Assembly (NCBI RefSeq): GCF_003131205.1
Contig: NZ_QFFY01000002.1
Coordinates: forward strand, 767,016 to 831,015
DNA length: 64,000 nt
Source of the DNA: Occallatibacter savannae
Lineage (GTDB): Bacteria > Acidobacteriota > Terriglobia > Terriglobales > Acidobacteriaceae
Reading direction: 5' to 3'
The position numbers were made by a program, and so were the translations under genes. Shown here one piece after another: positions 28,065 to 36,570 of this stretch. The notes under the pieces were generated by a model. That model was not told where the DNA came from, did not search any database, and saw only the letters and a list, made by a program, of their open reading frames with translations. Numbering within the stretch: position 1 is the stretch's first letter; each line of letters starts with the position of its first letter.

Positions 28065-29414
28065 CTAAGCACACACAGCCGTCCGCTCCATGTAGTGCGA
28101 CCTCACCGCAAAATCCTCCAGCCCCTGCCTGAACCGCGGATCTGCAATCCCAATCAGTGCCTCCGCGCGCTCCCTTAACGTCTTCCCATGCAAATACGCG
28201 ATCCCATGCTCGGTCACCACGTAGTGCACATCCGCTCGAGATGTCACCACCCCAGCACCCGGCTCCAACACCGGCACAACGCGCGACACAGTGCCCTTGC
28301 ATGCCGTCGACAGCAACGCAATGATCGGCACACCACCCTTCGATCGCGCTGCTCCGCGCATGAAATCTACCTGCCCGCCAAAACCGCTGAAGGGCCTCGT
28401 GCCCAGCGAATCCGCGCACACTTGCCCCGTCAAATCTACCTGCAGTGCCGAGTTGATCGCCACCATGCGCTCGTTTTGCGCGACGACAAATGGATCATTG
28501 ACATAAGCGATCGAGCGAAATTCGAAGCTTGGATTGTCGTGGATGTAATCGAATAGCTTCTGCGATCCCAGCACGAAAGCCGCTACGGCCTTTCCGCGAT
28601 GGAGGGTTTTGCGGCTTCCGTTGATGATCCCCGCCTCCATAAGGTCCACCACTCCATCGGGACACATTTCCGTATGGATTCCCAGATCGCGCTTGTCTCC
28701 GAGGCAATGCAGCACGGCTTCCGAGATACCTCCGATTCCGGGCTGCAGTGTAGCTCCATCTGGAATCAGCGAAGCCACGTTTCGCGCCACGCTCATGTGC
28801 ATCGGGGTAAACGGCTCGGTGTGCAATTCAAGGAGAGGCCTCGATGTCTCGACGAACATCGAGATCTGGTTCACGTGGAGTGCCGTGTCGCCGTGTGTTC
28901 GGGGTGCCCGCTCGTTCACTTCGGCAATCACGGTTTTCGCGCAGCGGATTGCCGTCATTGTGCAATCGACCGTCGTGCTCAGGCTCACGAATCCGTGCGC
29001 GTCCGGCGGCGATACCTGCATCAGGACAACATCAAGTGGCAGTGCGCCCGATTCAAACAGCCCCTCGATCTCGCTCAGGAATATTGGCGTGTAATCCGCC
29101 CGGCCTGCGGCAACAGCCTCGCGCACGTTGTCGCCGAGAAACAATCCGCGGTGCCGAAAATGGCCCTCGTACTCCGGCCGTGTGTACACGGCTTCCCCGA
29201 GCGTTTTCATATGCACGAGCTCTACGTCAAACAGTTCCGGCGCGCGTAGAACCAGTGCTTCGATCAACGGCTTAGGTGTTCCGCAACTGGGCTGGACCCA
29301 GACCCGGTCACCCGAGCGGATTGACCTCACGGCGTCGGCGGCGCTCAGGCACTTACTCCGGTATTCCTCACGCCAGCTCACGATGTTTTGTCTCCGAGGT
29401 GAAACACTTAACAT
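28065..29414 (-). CDS. Acetyl-CoA hydrolase/CoA-transferase family protein
   Basis: 449 residues. Class I CoA-transferase of the Cat1/AbfT type, moving CoA between acyl-CoA and acetate or another acid. Motifs: VQPSCGTPKPL, QPGIGGISEAVL, catalytic Glu in GIHTEMCPDG, and AYLHGKTLRERAEALI. ATG at 29414; a GTG at 29381 is possible. It is the first gene of the branched-chain module and could release branched-chain acids. Acyl specificity is not readable from sequence. Confidence 0.87.
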   Translation of the reverse strand: MLSVSPRRQNIVSWREEYRSKCLSAADAVRSIRSGDRVWVQPSCGTPKPLIEALVLRAPELFDVELVHMKTLGEAVYTRPEYEGHFRHRGLFLGDNVREAVAAGRADYTPIFLSEIEGLFESGALPLDVVLMQVSPPDAHGFVSLSTTVDCTMTAIRCAKTVIAEVNERAPRTHGDTALHVNQISMFVETSRPLLELHTEPFTPMHMSVARNVASLIPDGATLQPGIGGISEAVLHCLGDKRDLGIHTEMCPDGVVDLMEAGIINGSRKTLHRGKAVAAFVLGSQKLFDYIHDNPSFEFRSIAYVNDPFVVAQNERMVAINSALQVDLTGQVCADSLGTRPFSGFGGQVDFMRGAARSKGGVPIIALLSTACKGTVSRVVPVLEPGAGVVTSRADVHYVVTEHGIAYLHGKTLRERAEALIGIADPRFRQGLEDFAVRSHYMERTAVCA

Positions 29415-29778
29415 CTGCAGGGTTAGCGGGAACTTCGACCGTTAGAGAGAATCCTCCGAAACCCGGTACATGTTGCTCTCGCGAGCATCTGCTGCACTGT
29501 GATGGCAATCACCTGAGAGTGTTGCAAAAGCAAGATTTGCAGACCCTTCCGTTCACCTGCAGAACAGAAGAAAACGCACCCGAAAAGTTGCCGAATGAAG
29601 GTGCGGTCACAAAGGTTGAGCTGGTGGGACCGACGCACAATGGGCGATTGAATGCGATCTTGTGCATTTCCGCACACCTCGTAATTTCACGAGGTACAAC
29701 CAACCCAAGTCGGGTTCACATCTGAGTTGCTGTAAGAAGTTGTGCCTTTGCCCCAGAGTGAAATTAGGAGAGGACTAT
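29415..29778. other. Divergent intergenic region
   Basis: 364 bp between the CoA-transferase start on the minus strand and the BON lipoprotein start on the plus strand, so it should carry two promoters. A hairpin CCTCG-N8-CGAGG lies at 29677-29694. No gene-like frame is convincing. Confidence 0.5.
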
Positions 29779-30342
29779 ATGAAACTTACAAACACGCACC
29801 GCCATTTCCTGCGCAGCTCGGCCGCCGTGCTGGCCGGAGCTTTGATTGTCGCCGGCTGCAACAAGCCAGCCCACCCCGACGAGAAGTCTCAGGTCAACGA
29901 TGCTCTCAAAAATAACAACCTTAGCGCGGTAAGCGTGTCTCAGGATCGCGACAAGGGCGTCATGACCCTGAAGGGCGACGTTCCGACTGAGGATCAGAAG
30001 AATCAGGCCGAGAACGCGGCGAAGCAGGCAGCTCCCGACTACACCATTGCCAACGAGATCGGCGTCCGTCCTCCGGGAGAAGGCAACGCGGGCTCAGTAG
30101 CATCCAACCTCGACAGCGCCATCGAAGACAACTACAAGGCAATGATCAAGGCCCATGCAGGCCTCAATGATCAGAGCATCCATGCTTCGGCAAAGAACGG
30201 AACCCTGGTACTGAAGGGATCCGTGAAGACTGCCAAACAGAAGAAGGAAGCCGAGGATCTCGCGAAAAAGGTTCCCAACGTGCAGCAGGTCGTCAACGAG
30301 ATCGAGATCAAGACCGACAAGCACTCCACCACAGCGTCCTAA
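29779..30342 (+). CDS. BON-domain lipoprotein
   Basis: 187 residues. ATG 29779 with TTAGGAGAGG upstream; a 39-codon extension is rejected. Lipobox VAGC ends the signal peptide. Two BON domains: about 35-95 (VSVSQDRDKGVMTLKGDVPT) and about 120-180 (ASAKNGTLVLKGSVKTAKQK), ending VPNVQQVVNEIEI. BON domains bind lipid or membrane, so it probably sits in the outer membrane or periplasm and maintains the envelope, like OsmY/DolP. Single gene. Confidence 0.87.
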   Translation: MKLTNTHRHFLRSSAAVLAGALIVAGCNKPAHPDEKSQVNDALKNNNLSAVSVSQDRDKGVMTLKGDVPTEDQKNQAENAAKQAAPDYTIANEIGVRPPGEGNAGSVASNLDSAIEDNYKAMIKAHAGLNDQSIHASAKNGTLVLKGSVKTAKQKKEAEDLAKKVPNVQQVVNEIEIKTDKHSTTAS

Positions 30343-30595
30343 CAGAGAGATTGTGGCGACCTTCATAGTCTTGGTCTAAAGGGCCGAATATTAGATAGAT
30401 CTATACCTCAGCGTCGCGTTGCAAATCGGAGCCTCGGCAGCAAACCCTCTGCCGGGGCTCAGCCGTTTCCCAATCTGACAATCGCCTGCCTGATTTTTTC
30501 TACTCTGACTTTGGTGCATGATTCAACGCACTCCTACGGCAGAAATCCGGATCGGATGTTCAATGATGAACTCATCCTTCTTGGAGGCCGGCGAG

Positions 30596-30970
30596 ATGTC
30601 CGTCGTGCGATGGCTGTTTCCGTTCGCCCAGGGCCTGGGGCTCGGTGTCTTGGCAATGCTGCTGCATGAGTGCGGACACCTCGTGGCGGCTCTTCTACTG
30701 GGGCTGCGGATTAAGAATGTCGGGATGAAGTGGAACAAGGGGCTCTATACGGTGCGTCAGCACGGTACCCCTCTCCAAAACCTGCTTGTTTCCGCAGCTG
30801 GGCCCTTGGCGAACGTTCTACTCATAGCCCTGGCCGTCAAAATTCCTTTGTTTGCGCTGGCCAACTTCTGCTACGCGCTCGCAAATATGCTTCCCATCGA
30901 GGGTTCCGACGGATTCCGCATCGCCATGTGCTGGCAGCAACTCCGATCGCAACAGGTGCCGGGGAAATGA
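30596..30970 (+). CDS. Minimal M50-type metalloprotease-like membrane protein
   Basis: 124 residues from the ATG at 30596, which has GGAGG 8 nt upstream; ATGs at 30518 and 30566 are weaker. The zinc-site motif H24-E25-C-G-H28 (LLHECGHLVAALLLG) lies in the first helix. The third ligand region NMLPIEGSDGF resembles the N-P-x4-DG block of site-2 proteases (D105). SAAGPLANV is typical too. It is shorter than usual M50 proteins and lacks extra domains. Role unknown; peptidase activity is inferred from the ligands. Confidence 0.75.
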   Translation: MSVVRWLFPFAQGLGLGVLAMLLHECGHLVAALLLGLRIKNVGMKWNKGLYTVRQHGTPLQNLLVSAAGPLANVLLIALAVKIPLFALANFCYALANMLPIEGSDGFRIAMCWQQLRSQQVPGK

Positions 30971-31171
30971 CTCTTTACGGGCGATTTCCAGGTTCATTAG
31001 GCGTCCGCACATTACCGCGGTGCGGTGCACAGGTGCTCCCTGTCACCCAGACCGCCCCGACGGGTCAAAAGGCCCACGATGTTAGTTGTACTTTTGTTAC
31101 CACGATCGTGCGATGAACGATTCGGCCTGAATAGCTAGACTTTGAATCGTAGGCAGCAGCTGGAGAGACCC

Positions 31172-31411
31172 ATGAAAGAGAATGTACGGAAAGACGTTTA
31201 CCGCTTCGCATACGACGAGGCATCTACCGAACTGCGCAAGATCCTCAAGGCCTTTGAGCAGCTCTGTGCTCAAAAAACTCGCGTCGAAAAGCTCATGGAA
31301 GTCCTCAAGCCCGAAGTGGGCGTGACCGAAGATCCCGATGACGGCAAGCAAGTGAAGAGAACGACCCACCTGCCATATTGCACCGTCGTCACCCGTCTGA
31401 CTGTGCTGTAG
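31172..31411 (+). CDS. Small protein with predicted helices
   Basis: 79 residues from the ATG at 31172, with GGAGAG upstream. The sequence is charged and helical at first (ENVRKDVYRFAYDEASTELR, LKAFEQLCAQKTRVEKLMEV), then GVTEDPDDGKQVKRTTHLPY. No membrane segment. Not recognised. A hairpin with a 12-bp stem follows at 31443-31480. Coding use is like its neighbours, so I think it is real. Confidence 0.6.
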   Translation: MKENVRKDVYRFAYDEASTELRKILKAFEQLCAQKTRVEKLMEVLKPEVGVTEDPDDGKQVKRTTHLPYCTVVTRLTVL

Positions 31412-31727
31412 CCTGAACTCCTTTCTCCCAGATCTTCCCTCCCATCAGCCGGACACGACCCCAGACGCGTCCGGCTGATGTACGTCAGGCCACCCCCCTC
31501 CCCCCGGGGGGGCCGTTCCTCAGCCCGCAATTCCTTACTCGGTGGCATCTCCCATCCTCTTTCTCATGTTCTGGTTGAATTTGACTGCCTAACCTGAGAG
31601 AATCCGATCCTACGATCGGTTTCAGCCCGCCCGAAGGCACCCCGCCGGCACTCCGATGCCTAAGCGGCAAAACCGGGCACCCAGAGACCGTGCGAAGGGA
31701 CGTAAGGCTAATCCCTAAACCGTGCAT
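31412..31727. other. Structured intergenic region
   Basis: 316 bp. Holds an inverted repeat at 31443-31480 (CATCAGCCGGAC / GTCCGGCTGATG), a C/G-block palindrome near 31491-31512 also seen at 49709 and 50064, and the candidate leader at 31640-31721 before the PilZ fusion gene. Confidence 0.5.
31640..31721 (+). promoter_or_regulatory. Possible c-di-GMP-I-like leader before a PilZ gene
   Basis: The leader contains GGCAAAACC (31666-31674), a GCAC/GTGC stem with a GAGA in its loop, GGGACGTAAGGC (31697-31708) and CCTAAACC (31714-31721). These recall, in order, the GGCAAACC, GNRA-capped stem, GGGACGCAAAGC and CCUAAACC elements of GEMM riboswitches. The usual 3' pairing partner is not evident and the leader ends at the start codon, so this is weak. 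Downstream is a c-di-GMP effector domain gene, which makes it worth a test. Confidence 0.25.
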
Positions 31728-33767
31728 ATGAAAACCAGAGGCTTCTCTGCATACAATTTGGCACGCGGGATCCTCCTAAACCCGAAGCTGACCGTAGCCG
31801 ACAGCGGAAACCAGCCTCTCAGGCTGCTCGACATCGTGGTGAGCGGGATGGGCATGGACTCAACCGCCGGCCTCTGGCTTACGCCGCTTCACGGGACGCC
31901 TGCTGTGCCCCGCGTTTTTCCATTCGACCTCATCTATCTCGACAAGGAGTACCGGGTTCTCCAGACCGCCGAGATGGGCCCTGGAATCGACTTCCCGCTT
32001 TTCAATGCGGAGGCCGCCAGTGCGCTAATTCTTCCGTCCGACACACTGCATCGCACGAAGACCGCAGAAGGCGACCATCTTATTGTGTGCGCGTCGGATG
32101 AACTTGAGGGATTGCTGGCCGTATCCTCAATGCCAGCTCCGGACGCGGCTGAACCGGTACCTCGGGCCGCCGCACCTGCCTTGAGTTCCGGGGCCCGACC
32201 AGAGAAACCAGGTACCATTGAACTCACTCCGGAGAGGCCAATCGCTTCTGCGGCTCATGCAACCCCGTTCGAGCAGTCGGTTCTCACAGCGGTTGCAAAG
32301 GTCGCGGAGACCCGGAACACAGAGCCGAAGCCCTTCACCAGCAGCCTTGATGATTCGGTACCCGGCCCATCCATGGCCGTGACAGAGGCGGTTCTCGATC
32401 CGTCCCGCGCTGTCTTGCCGGCTGTGATCGAGCACCGAATCGACCCCGAAGATCTGTTTTCGAATTGGGTCGCGGCTGCTCCGCCTCCCGCAAAGCCTCG
32501 AGCGGCTCGTCCGGAACCTCACGAACTCGCGAAGGTCGCGCCAGTTCCGCGGGAGGCTGTTCCGGAGCCGACAAAGCAGAACGGGCGAAAAGGCAAATCA
32601 CACTCAGATACATCAGCAGCACCTCGCACGTCGTCGCCTGCCGCAAAGCCGCAGGCCGGCGAACGACCTGAAAGCGAGGTTCCTGAGAGGTCTGTGGCGA
32701 AGCCGGCTTCCTCCAGGAACACCGACCTGTCTCCCAGCGTTCAGGCCCCCGCCGCACAAACCTTCCCGGCCACTACGTTCACCGCCGCGCCGTACAGCAT
32801 GTGGCAAGTCAGTATGCCCACGGCAGTTGCGCCGACAGGTGCTAAATCGCCTCCGCCAGCGCCCAGAGCACTGAGCCCAAGCGGGGAAGTGGGTACAAAG
32901 CCGGTAGAAAGTGCAAAGAGTCGCTGGACCGCCAGGGTGCCGGACAAAGCAGCCCCGGCAGCAGAGGTTCCGATCGCGCTTTCTTCTTTGCCCGCGGATG
33001 AATCGGGGCCAAAGGCCGAAGTAGTCGCACCGGCGATGCAACCGGTGATGAGTCCAGCTAGACCAGCAGGCAGGAACGCATCCGGCTGTGAGGCCCACAA
33101 GCCTGGAGATTTCGTCGCATCGCTTCAGGAGAAGCTCCAGAGGGTTCAGCAGTCTAGGCCTTCGCGGGCCTCCGATGCCTCCGGAGCGGCGGTCCCGCTT
33201 GCGAAGTCAGTCGCGGCGTCCGCCCCCACGGCGGCTCCCCAGCGTTCTCCCGCGGAAGCCCCCCCTGCGGTGCCTAAACCGGCTCCGCCGAAAGAGGCAA
33301 GTTTGCCGGCCTTCAAATCGAAAGCAGCGCCGACCCCGGCACCTGCCAAACCGAAGGCGGAACCCCCTGCCAGCGGCTTCCGTTCGAAGTTCCGGCAGTG
33401 GCTTCATCCCACTTCCTCTCCCAGCGATCGCCGCAGAGCCGGGCGACGGTATGTCCCCGGCATGGTGGCCCATTACTTCACGGGCGGAGCTCCAAGGCCC
33501 AAGAATGTAGCCGACATCAGCATGAGCGGCATGTATCTGCTCACCGAGGACCGATGGATGCCCGGCACCATGATTCAGATGACGCTCCAGAAGCCGTGCG
33601 CCTCCGGCGAGAAGAAGCAGTCCATCAATGTTCTTTCCCGCATCGTCCGCCGTGGGTCCGATGGAGTTGCCGCGGAGTTCATCATGCCAGAGGCTTTGCA
33701 CCACATTAGCCACGACATCCAGCCATCCCAAGCCACGGATAAGTTCGCTCTCGCCCGGTTCCTCTAG
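31728..33767 (+). CDS. DUF192-like and PilZ domain fusion with long disordered linker
   Basis: 679 residues. The N-terminus (about 1-130) matches DUF192: AYNLARGILL, AGLWLTPLHG, FPFDLIYLDKEYRVLQ, LILPSDTLHRTKTAEGDHL. A Pro/Ala/Lys-rich linker of about 400 residues follows, low complexity and probably disordered. The C-terminal PilZ domain (about 565-670) has the RxxxR motif in RRRAGRR (568-574) and the D-x-S-x-x-G motif in DISMSGMYL (596 on), so c-di-GMP binding is likely. No signal peptide or membrane segment. The second PilZ gene follows 308 nt downstream. Confidence 0.83.
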   Translation: MKTRGFSAYNLARGILLNPKLTVADSGNQPLRLLDIVVSGMGMDSTAGLWLTPLHGTPAVPRVFPFDLIYLDKEYRVLQTAEMGPGIDFPLFNAEAASALILPSDTLHRTKTAEGDHLIVCASDELEGLLAVSSMPAPDAAEPVPRAAAPALSSGARPEKPGTIELTPERPIASAAHATPFEQSVLTAVAKVAETRNTEPKPFTSSLDDSVPGPSMAVTEAVLDPSRAVLPAVIEHRIDPEDLFSNWVAAAPPPAKPRAARPEPHELAKVAPVPREAVPEPTKQNGRKGKSHSDTSAAPRTSSPAAKPQAGERPESEVPERSVAKPASSRNTDLSPSVQAPAAQTFPATTFTAAPYSMWQVSMPTAVAPTGAKSPPPAPRALSPSGEVGTKPVESAKSRWTARVPDKAAPAAEVPIALSSLPADESGPKAEVVAPAMQPVMSPARPAGRNASGCEAHKPGDFVASLQEKLQRVQQSRPSRASDASGAAVPLAKSVAASAPTAAPQRSPAEAPPAVPKPAPPKEASLPAFKSKAAPTPAPAKPKAEPPASGFRSKFRQWLHPTSSPSDRRRAGRRYVPGMVAHYFTGGAPRPKNVADISMSGMYLLTEDRWMPGTMIQMTLQKPCASGEKKQSINVLSRIVRRGSDGVAAEFIMPEALHHISHDIQPSQATDKFALARFL

Positions 33768-34075
33768 CCCATCCGCCGCACGAAAGTTCATATCACCGAA
33801 GTAATTTCTGCATGGTTCCCCAGGTCCTTCCCTTCGCGCAACTTACGAGGTATGGGAGGCTTACCGTGCACGGTGCTACGTTCAATGCTGACCCGATAAA
33901 TCCAATCACTTCCCGCTGGTGCGTGGGAGAGGAATCTGCCACTATGAATTTAGAAACCAACGAAGATATTCGACCGGCTGAGAAGCATCCGAAACTCGCT
34001 GAGATCAGGGCCATCGATTCTGCGAATCCCCCGTCGGAGAGAACCATTATGCTACCCCCTGCAAAGGAGCCGTTG

Positions 34076-34492
34076 ATGAAACGCCTGATCCGCTGGATCT
34101 GCCCGGATCAGCGCGTTGCGAACCGTCACACCATGCCACCTCTCATTGCGTGGCTCGGGATGGTGCGCTCGTCCAAGGAATATAAGATAGGCGACGTCAG
34201 CGTGGCTGGCTTTTACATGATTACCGAGGAACGCTGGGTACCCGGCACCTCGTTTCCTGTAACCCTCGAACGCACGGACGATGGCGGTATTGGGCGGAGC
34301 CTGACCGTTCAGGCGTCGGTCGTGCGAGCCGGCGATGACGGGGTGGGATTCACCTTTCTTCAGGATGCAGCCGAACAGGAGGCAGAAGGTCCGACTGGGT
34401 CCAACAGCCGAGTCGATCTCACCAAACTGGCTCAATTCCTCAAGGGCCTGCCTTTGGCCGCCGATTCCAGCCAGTTCGAGCGCGCATCGTGA
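34076..34492 (+). CDS. PilZ domain protein
   Basis: 138 residues. The ATG at 34076 has AAGGAG 6 nt upstream; in-frame ATGs at 33812 and 33944 would add 88 or 44 residues of doubtful sequence. It aligns by eye with the PilZ part of the upstream fusion: YKIGDVSVAGFYMITEERWVPGT against KNVADISMSGMYLLTEDRW. The RxxxR motif is partly degenerate (QRVANRH), so ligand binding is less certain. Probably a divergent duplicate of the upstream domain. Confidence 0.72.
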   Translation: MKRLIRWICPDQRVANRHTMPPLIAWLGMVRSSKEYKIGDVSVAGFYMITEERWVPGTSFPVTLERTDDGGIGRSLTVQASVVRAGDDGVGFTFLQDAAEQEAEGPTGSNSRVDLTKLAQFLKGLPLAADSSQFERAS

Positions 34493-34730
34493 CCTCCGTC
34501 TACAGGGTCCGTGCCGACATTTGGTTCTGAGCTCCGCATCTTTGTTACCTTGTAAAGGAAGGCACCAGCCCGCCTTGTTGAGCGGGAGGGGAACTGGCTC
34601 TGTAAGAGCACGTACCCTCAAACTCAACCATCGTTGTGTCTTCCATTCAGAACACCACCCCTAAAGCACGAGGAGGTGCAACATCCTTCTCGCAGCGCTC
34701 GCGGGCGTGCTGTCTATCGAGGAGCAATCT

Positions 34731-35708
34731 GTGAAGCGTGTTTTAGTTTGCGGTGCCGGCGGATTCATCGGGAGTCATCTCGCAAAGCGTCTGGCCAGTG
34801 AGGGATTCTGGGTCCGTGGCGTGGACCTGAAACATCCAGAGTTCTCCCAGACTGCCTGTCACGAGTTCATCCAGGCCGATCTCCGCGACCCGCAAGTGGC
34901 GCACCGGGCAGTAGACAGCATTGAGGACGTCTACCAACTCGCGGCAGATATGGGAGGAGCCGGGTACATCTTCACCGGCGACCATGATGCGAATGTGATG
35001 CACAACTCGGCCAGCATCAATCTCAACATTCTGGAAGAGGGCCGCAAGGCAGGAGTGAAGCGGTTCTTCTACTCTTCGTCAGCTTGCATCTACCCTGCCT
35101 ATAACCAGGAAGACCCAGATAATCCGGTCTGTTCGGAAGCTTCTGCCTATCCCGCGGCGCCAGATAGCGAATACGGATGGGAGAAGCTATTCAGCGAGCG
35201 CCTGTATGCCGCATACTCCCGCAACTACGGTACCGAGATCCATGTGGCTCGTTTCCACAATATTTTCGGGCCCCAGGGTACCTGGCAAGGCGGCCGCGAA
35301 AAGGCGCCTGCGGCAATCTGCCGCAAGGTGGCAGAAACTCCCGACGGGGGCGAAATCGAAATCTGGGGCGACGGGAAGCAGACGCGTTCGTTCCTCTATA
35401 TCGACGAGTGTGTGGAGGGAGTGCGGCGATTCATGGACTCCGGTTTCGCCGGTCCAGTAAACATTGGCTCGGAAGAGATGGTTTCGATCAATCAGCTTGC
35501 CGAGATGGCAATGCAGATTGCCGGCAAAAAGCTTCGCATCCGCCACATTCCCGGGCCGCTCGGTGTGCGCGGGCGCAACTCCGATAACAGGCTCATCTCT
35601 GAGAAACTCGGATGGGCTCCGTCCCGCCCTCTGAAAGAAGGCCTTCGCAGGACCTTCGAGTGGATCAACAATCAAGTCAAAAATCGAGTAGCGAGTATGG
35701 CCTCGTAG
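34731..35708 (+). CDS. GDP-mannose 3,5-epimerase-like NAD-dependent epimerase
   Basis: 325 residues from the GTG at 34731, with GAGGAG 7 nt upstream; another GTG at 34707 is weaker. Short-chain dehydrogenase fold: VCGAGGFIGSH nucleotide site, then active-site SSSACIYP (C119) and Y148-x3-K152 in SEYGWEKLF. The blocks AADMGGAGYI and FHNIFGPQGTWQGGREKAPA, with the catalytic lysine REKAP, are those of plant-type GME. It would convert GDP-mannose to GDP-L-galactose or L-gulose, fed by manC at 59.5 kb. Other NDP-sugar epimerases remain possible. Confidence 0.85.
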   Translation: MKRVLVCGAGGFIGSHLAKRLASEGFWVRGVDLKHPEFSQTACHEFIQADLRDPQVAHRAVDSIEDVYQLAADMGGAGYIFTGDHDANVMHNSASINLNILEEGRKAGVKRFFYSSSACIYPAYNQEDPDNPVCSEASAYPAAPDSEYGWEKLFSERLYAAYSRNYGTEIHVARFHNIFGPQGTWQGGREKAPAAICRKVAETPDGGEIEIWGDGKQTRSFLYIDECVEGVRRFMDSGFAGPVNIGSEEMVSINQLAEMAMQIAGKKLRIRHIPGPLGVRGRNSDNRLISEKLGWAPSRPLKEGLRRTFEWINNQVKNRVASMAS

Positions 35709-35725
35709 TCGCCAGGGGAAAAACC

Positions 35726-35768
35726 AAACTTTAAAAGGCCCGGATCACCTCCGGGCCTTTTAAAGTTT
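35726..35768 (+). terminator. Intrinsic terminator, 18-bp stem
   Basis: Perfect 18-bp inverted repeat (AAACTTTAAAAGGCCCGG and its complement) with a 7-nt loop, 17 nt after the epimerase stop. Confidence 0.85.
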
Positions 35769-35873
35769 CTAGCTCTCGAGCGTCTGGGGCGCAAAACTCT
35801 CCGGCTGAGACGAGCCGACGCCCGCATCGAAGTACTACATGCGATTCGAAGGTATTTCCCTTTCGGAGCCCAG

Positions 35874-36494
35874 ATGAAGTTCTTCGCTCCGTTGCTCCAT
35901 TTTCTCTTCCATATCGGGTACTTCGGACCGCTTGTGATGGGGATCTTAGACTCGTCTTTCCTCGTGTTGCCGTTCGGCAATGACCTCGTCGTTGTTGGGC
36001 TTGTGGCGCAGCACCCGAAGGGAATAGCGCTGTATGTCATCTCGGCTGCAGTCGGTTCGTGTCTCGGTGCAATCCTCCTCGCACTGGTGTCGCGCAAACT
36101 CGGCGAAGAAGGCATTCGGAGAATTGCCGGAGATCGCCGCTATGAGAAGCTGAGAAAGCGTGTGGGAGAGCGTTCCGCGATCGCGGTGTTTCTTGCAGGA
36201 ATTGCACCGCCCCCGTTTCCATTCACAACCGTGATTGCGGCCGTTGGCGCCCTAGACTACCCGATATGGCGCATTATCGCGGTCAACTTTCTCGCGCGGG
36301 GATTGCGGTTCACGATTCTCGCAATCCTGGCGCTCAAGTTCGGCAAAGCTGTACTCGAAATCGCGAAATCGCCAGCTTTTGAATGGACGATGATCGGGTT
36401 CATTGCAATCTGTGTGATTGCTAGCGCGGTTTCCATCTGGAACTGGGTGAAGAAGAAGCCGCAGGGCGAGGCGCGGAAATCAGCGACTGCATGA
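35874..36494 (+). CDS. VTT-domain (DedA/YqaA-like) membrane protein
   Basis: 206 residues with four to five membrane segments. DSSFLVLPFGNDLVVVGLVA, the GSCLGAILLALVSRKLGEEG region and FLAGIAPPPFPFTTVIAAVG match the VTT family, which acts in lipid scrambling or membrane homeostasis. It is monocistronic. The substrate is unknown here. Confidence 0.83.
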   Translation: MKFFAPLLHFLFHIGYFGPLVMGILDSSFLVLPFGNDLVVVGLVAQHPKGIALYVISAAVGSCLGAILLALVSRKLGEEGIRRIAGDRRYEKLRKRVGERSAIAVFLAGIAPPPFPFTTVIAAVGALDYPIWRIIAVNFLARGLRFTILAILALKFGKAVLEIAKSPAFEWTMIGFIAICVIASAVSIWNWVKKKPQGEARKSATA

Positions 36495-36570
36495 AGCGCT
36501 GGCCTCTACTGGCAAGCTTCTTGTGGCTTCCTCCCCACAGGGGTGAGAAGAGGCGAAAACCATGAGGTTG

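Noticed and set aside
34540..34620. Riboswitch before the epimerase gene
   Set aside because: A nested hairpin (CCAG-CCCGC / GCGGG-CTGG) is visible, but no known aptamer core words were found, so no claim is made.
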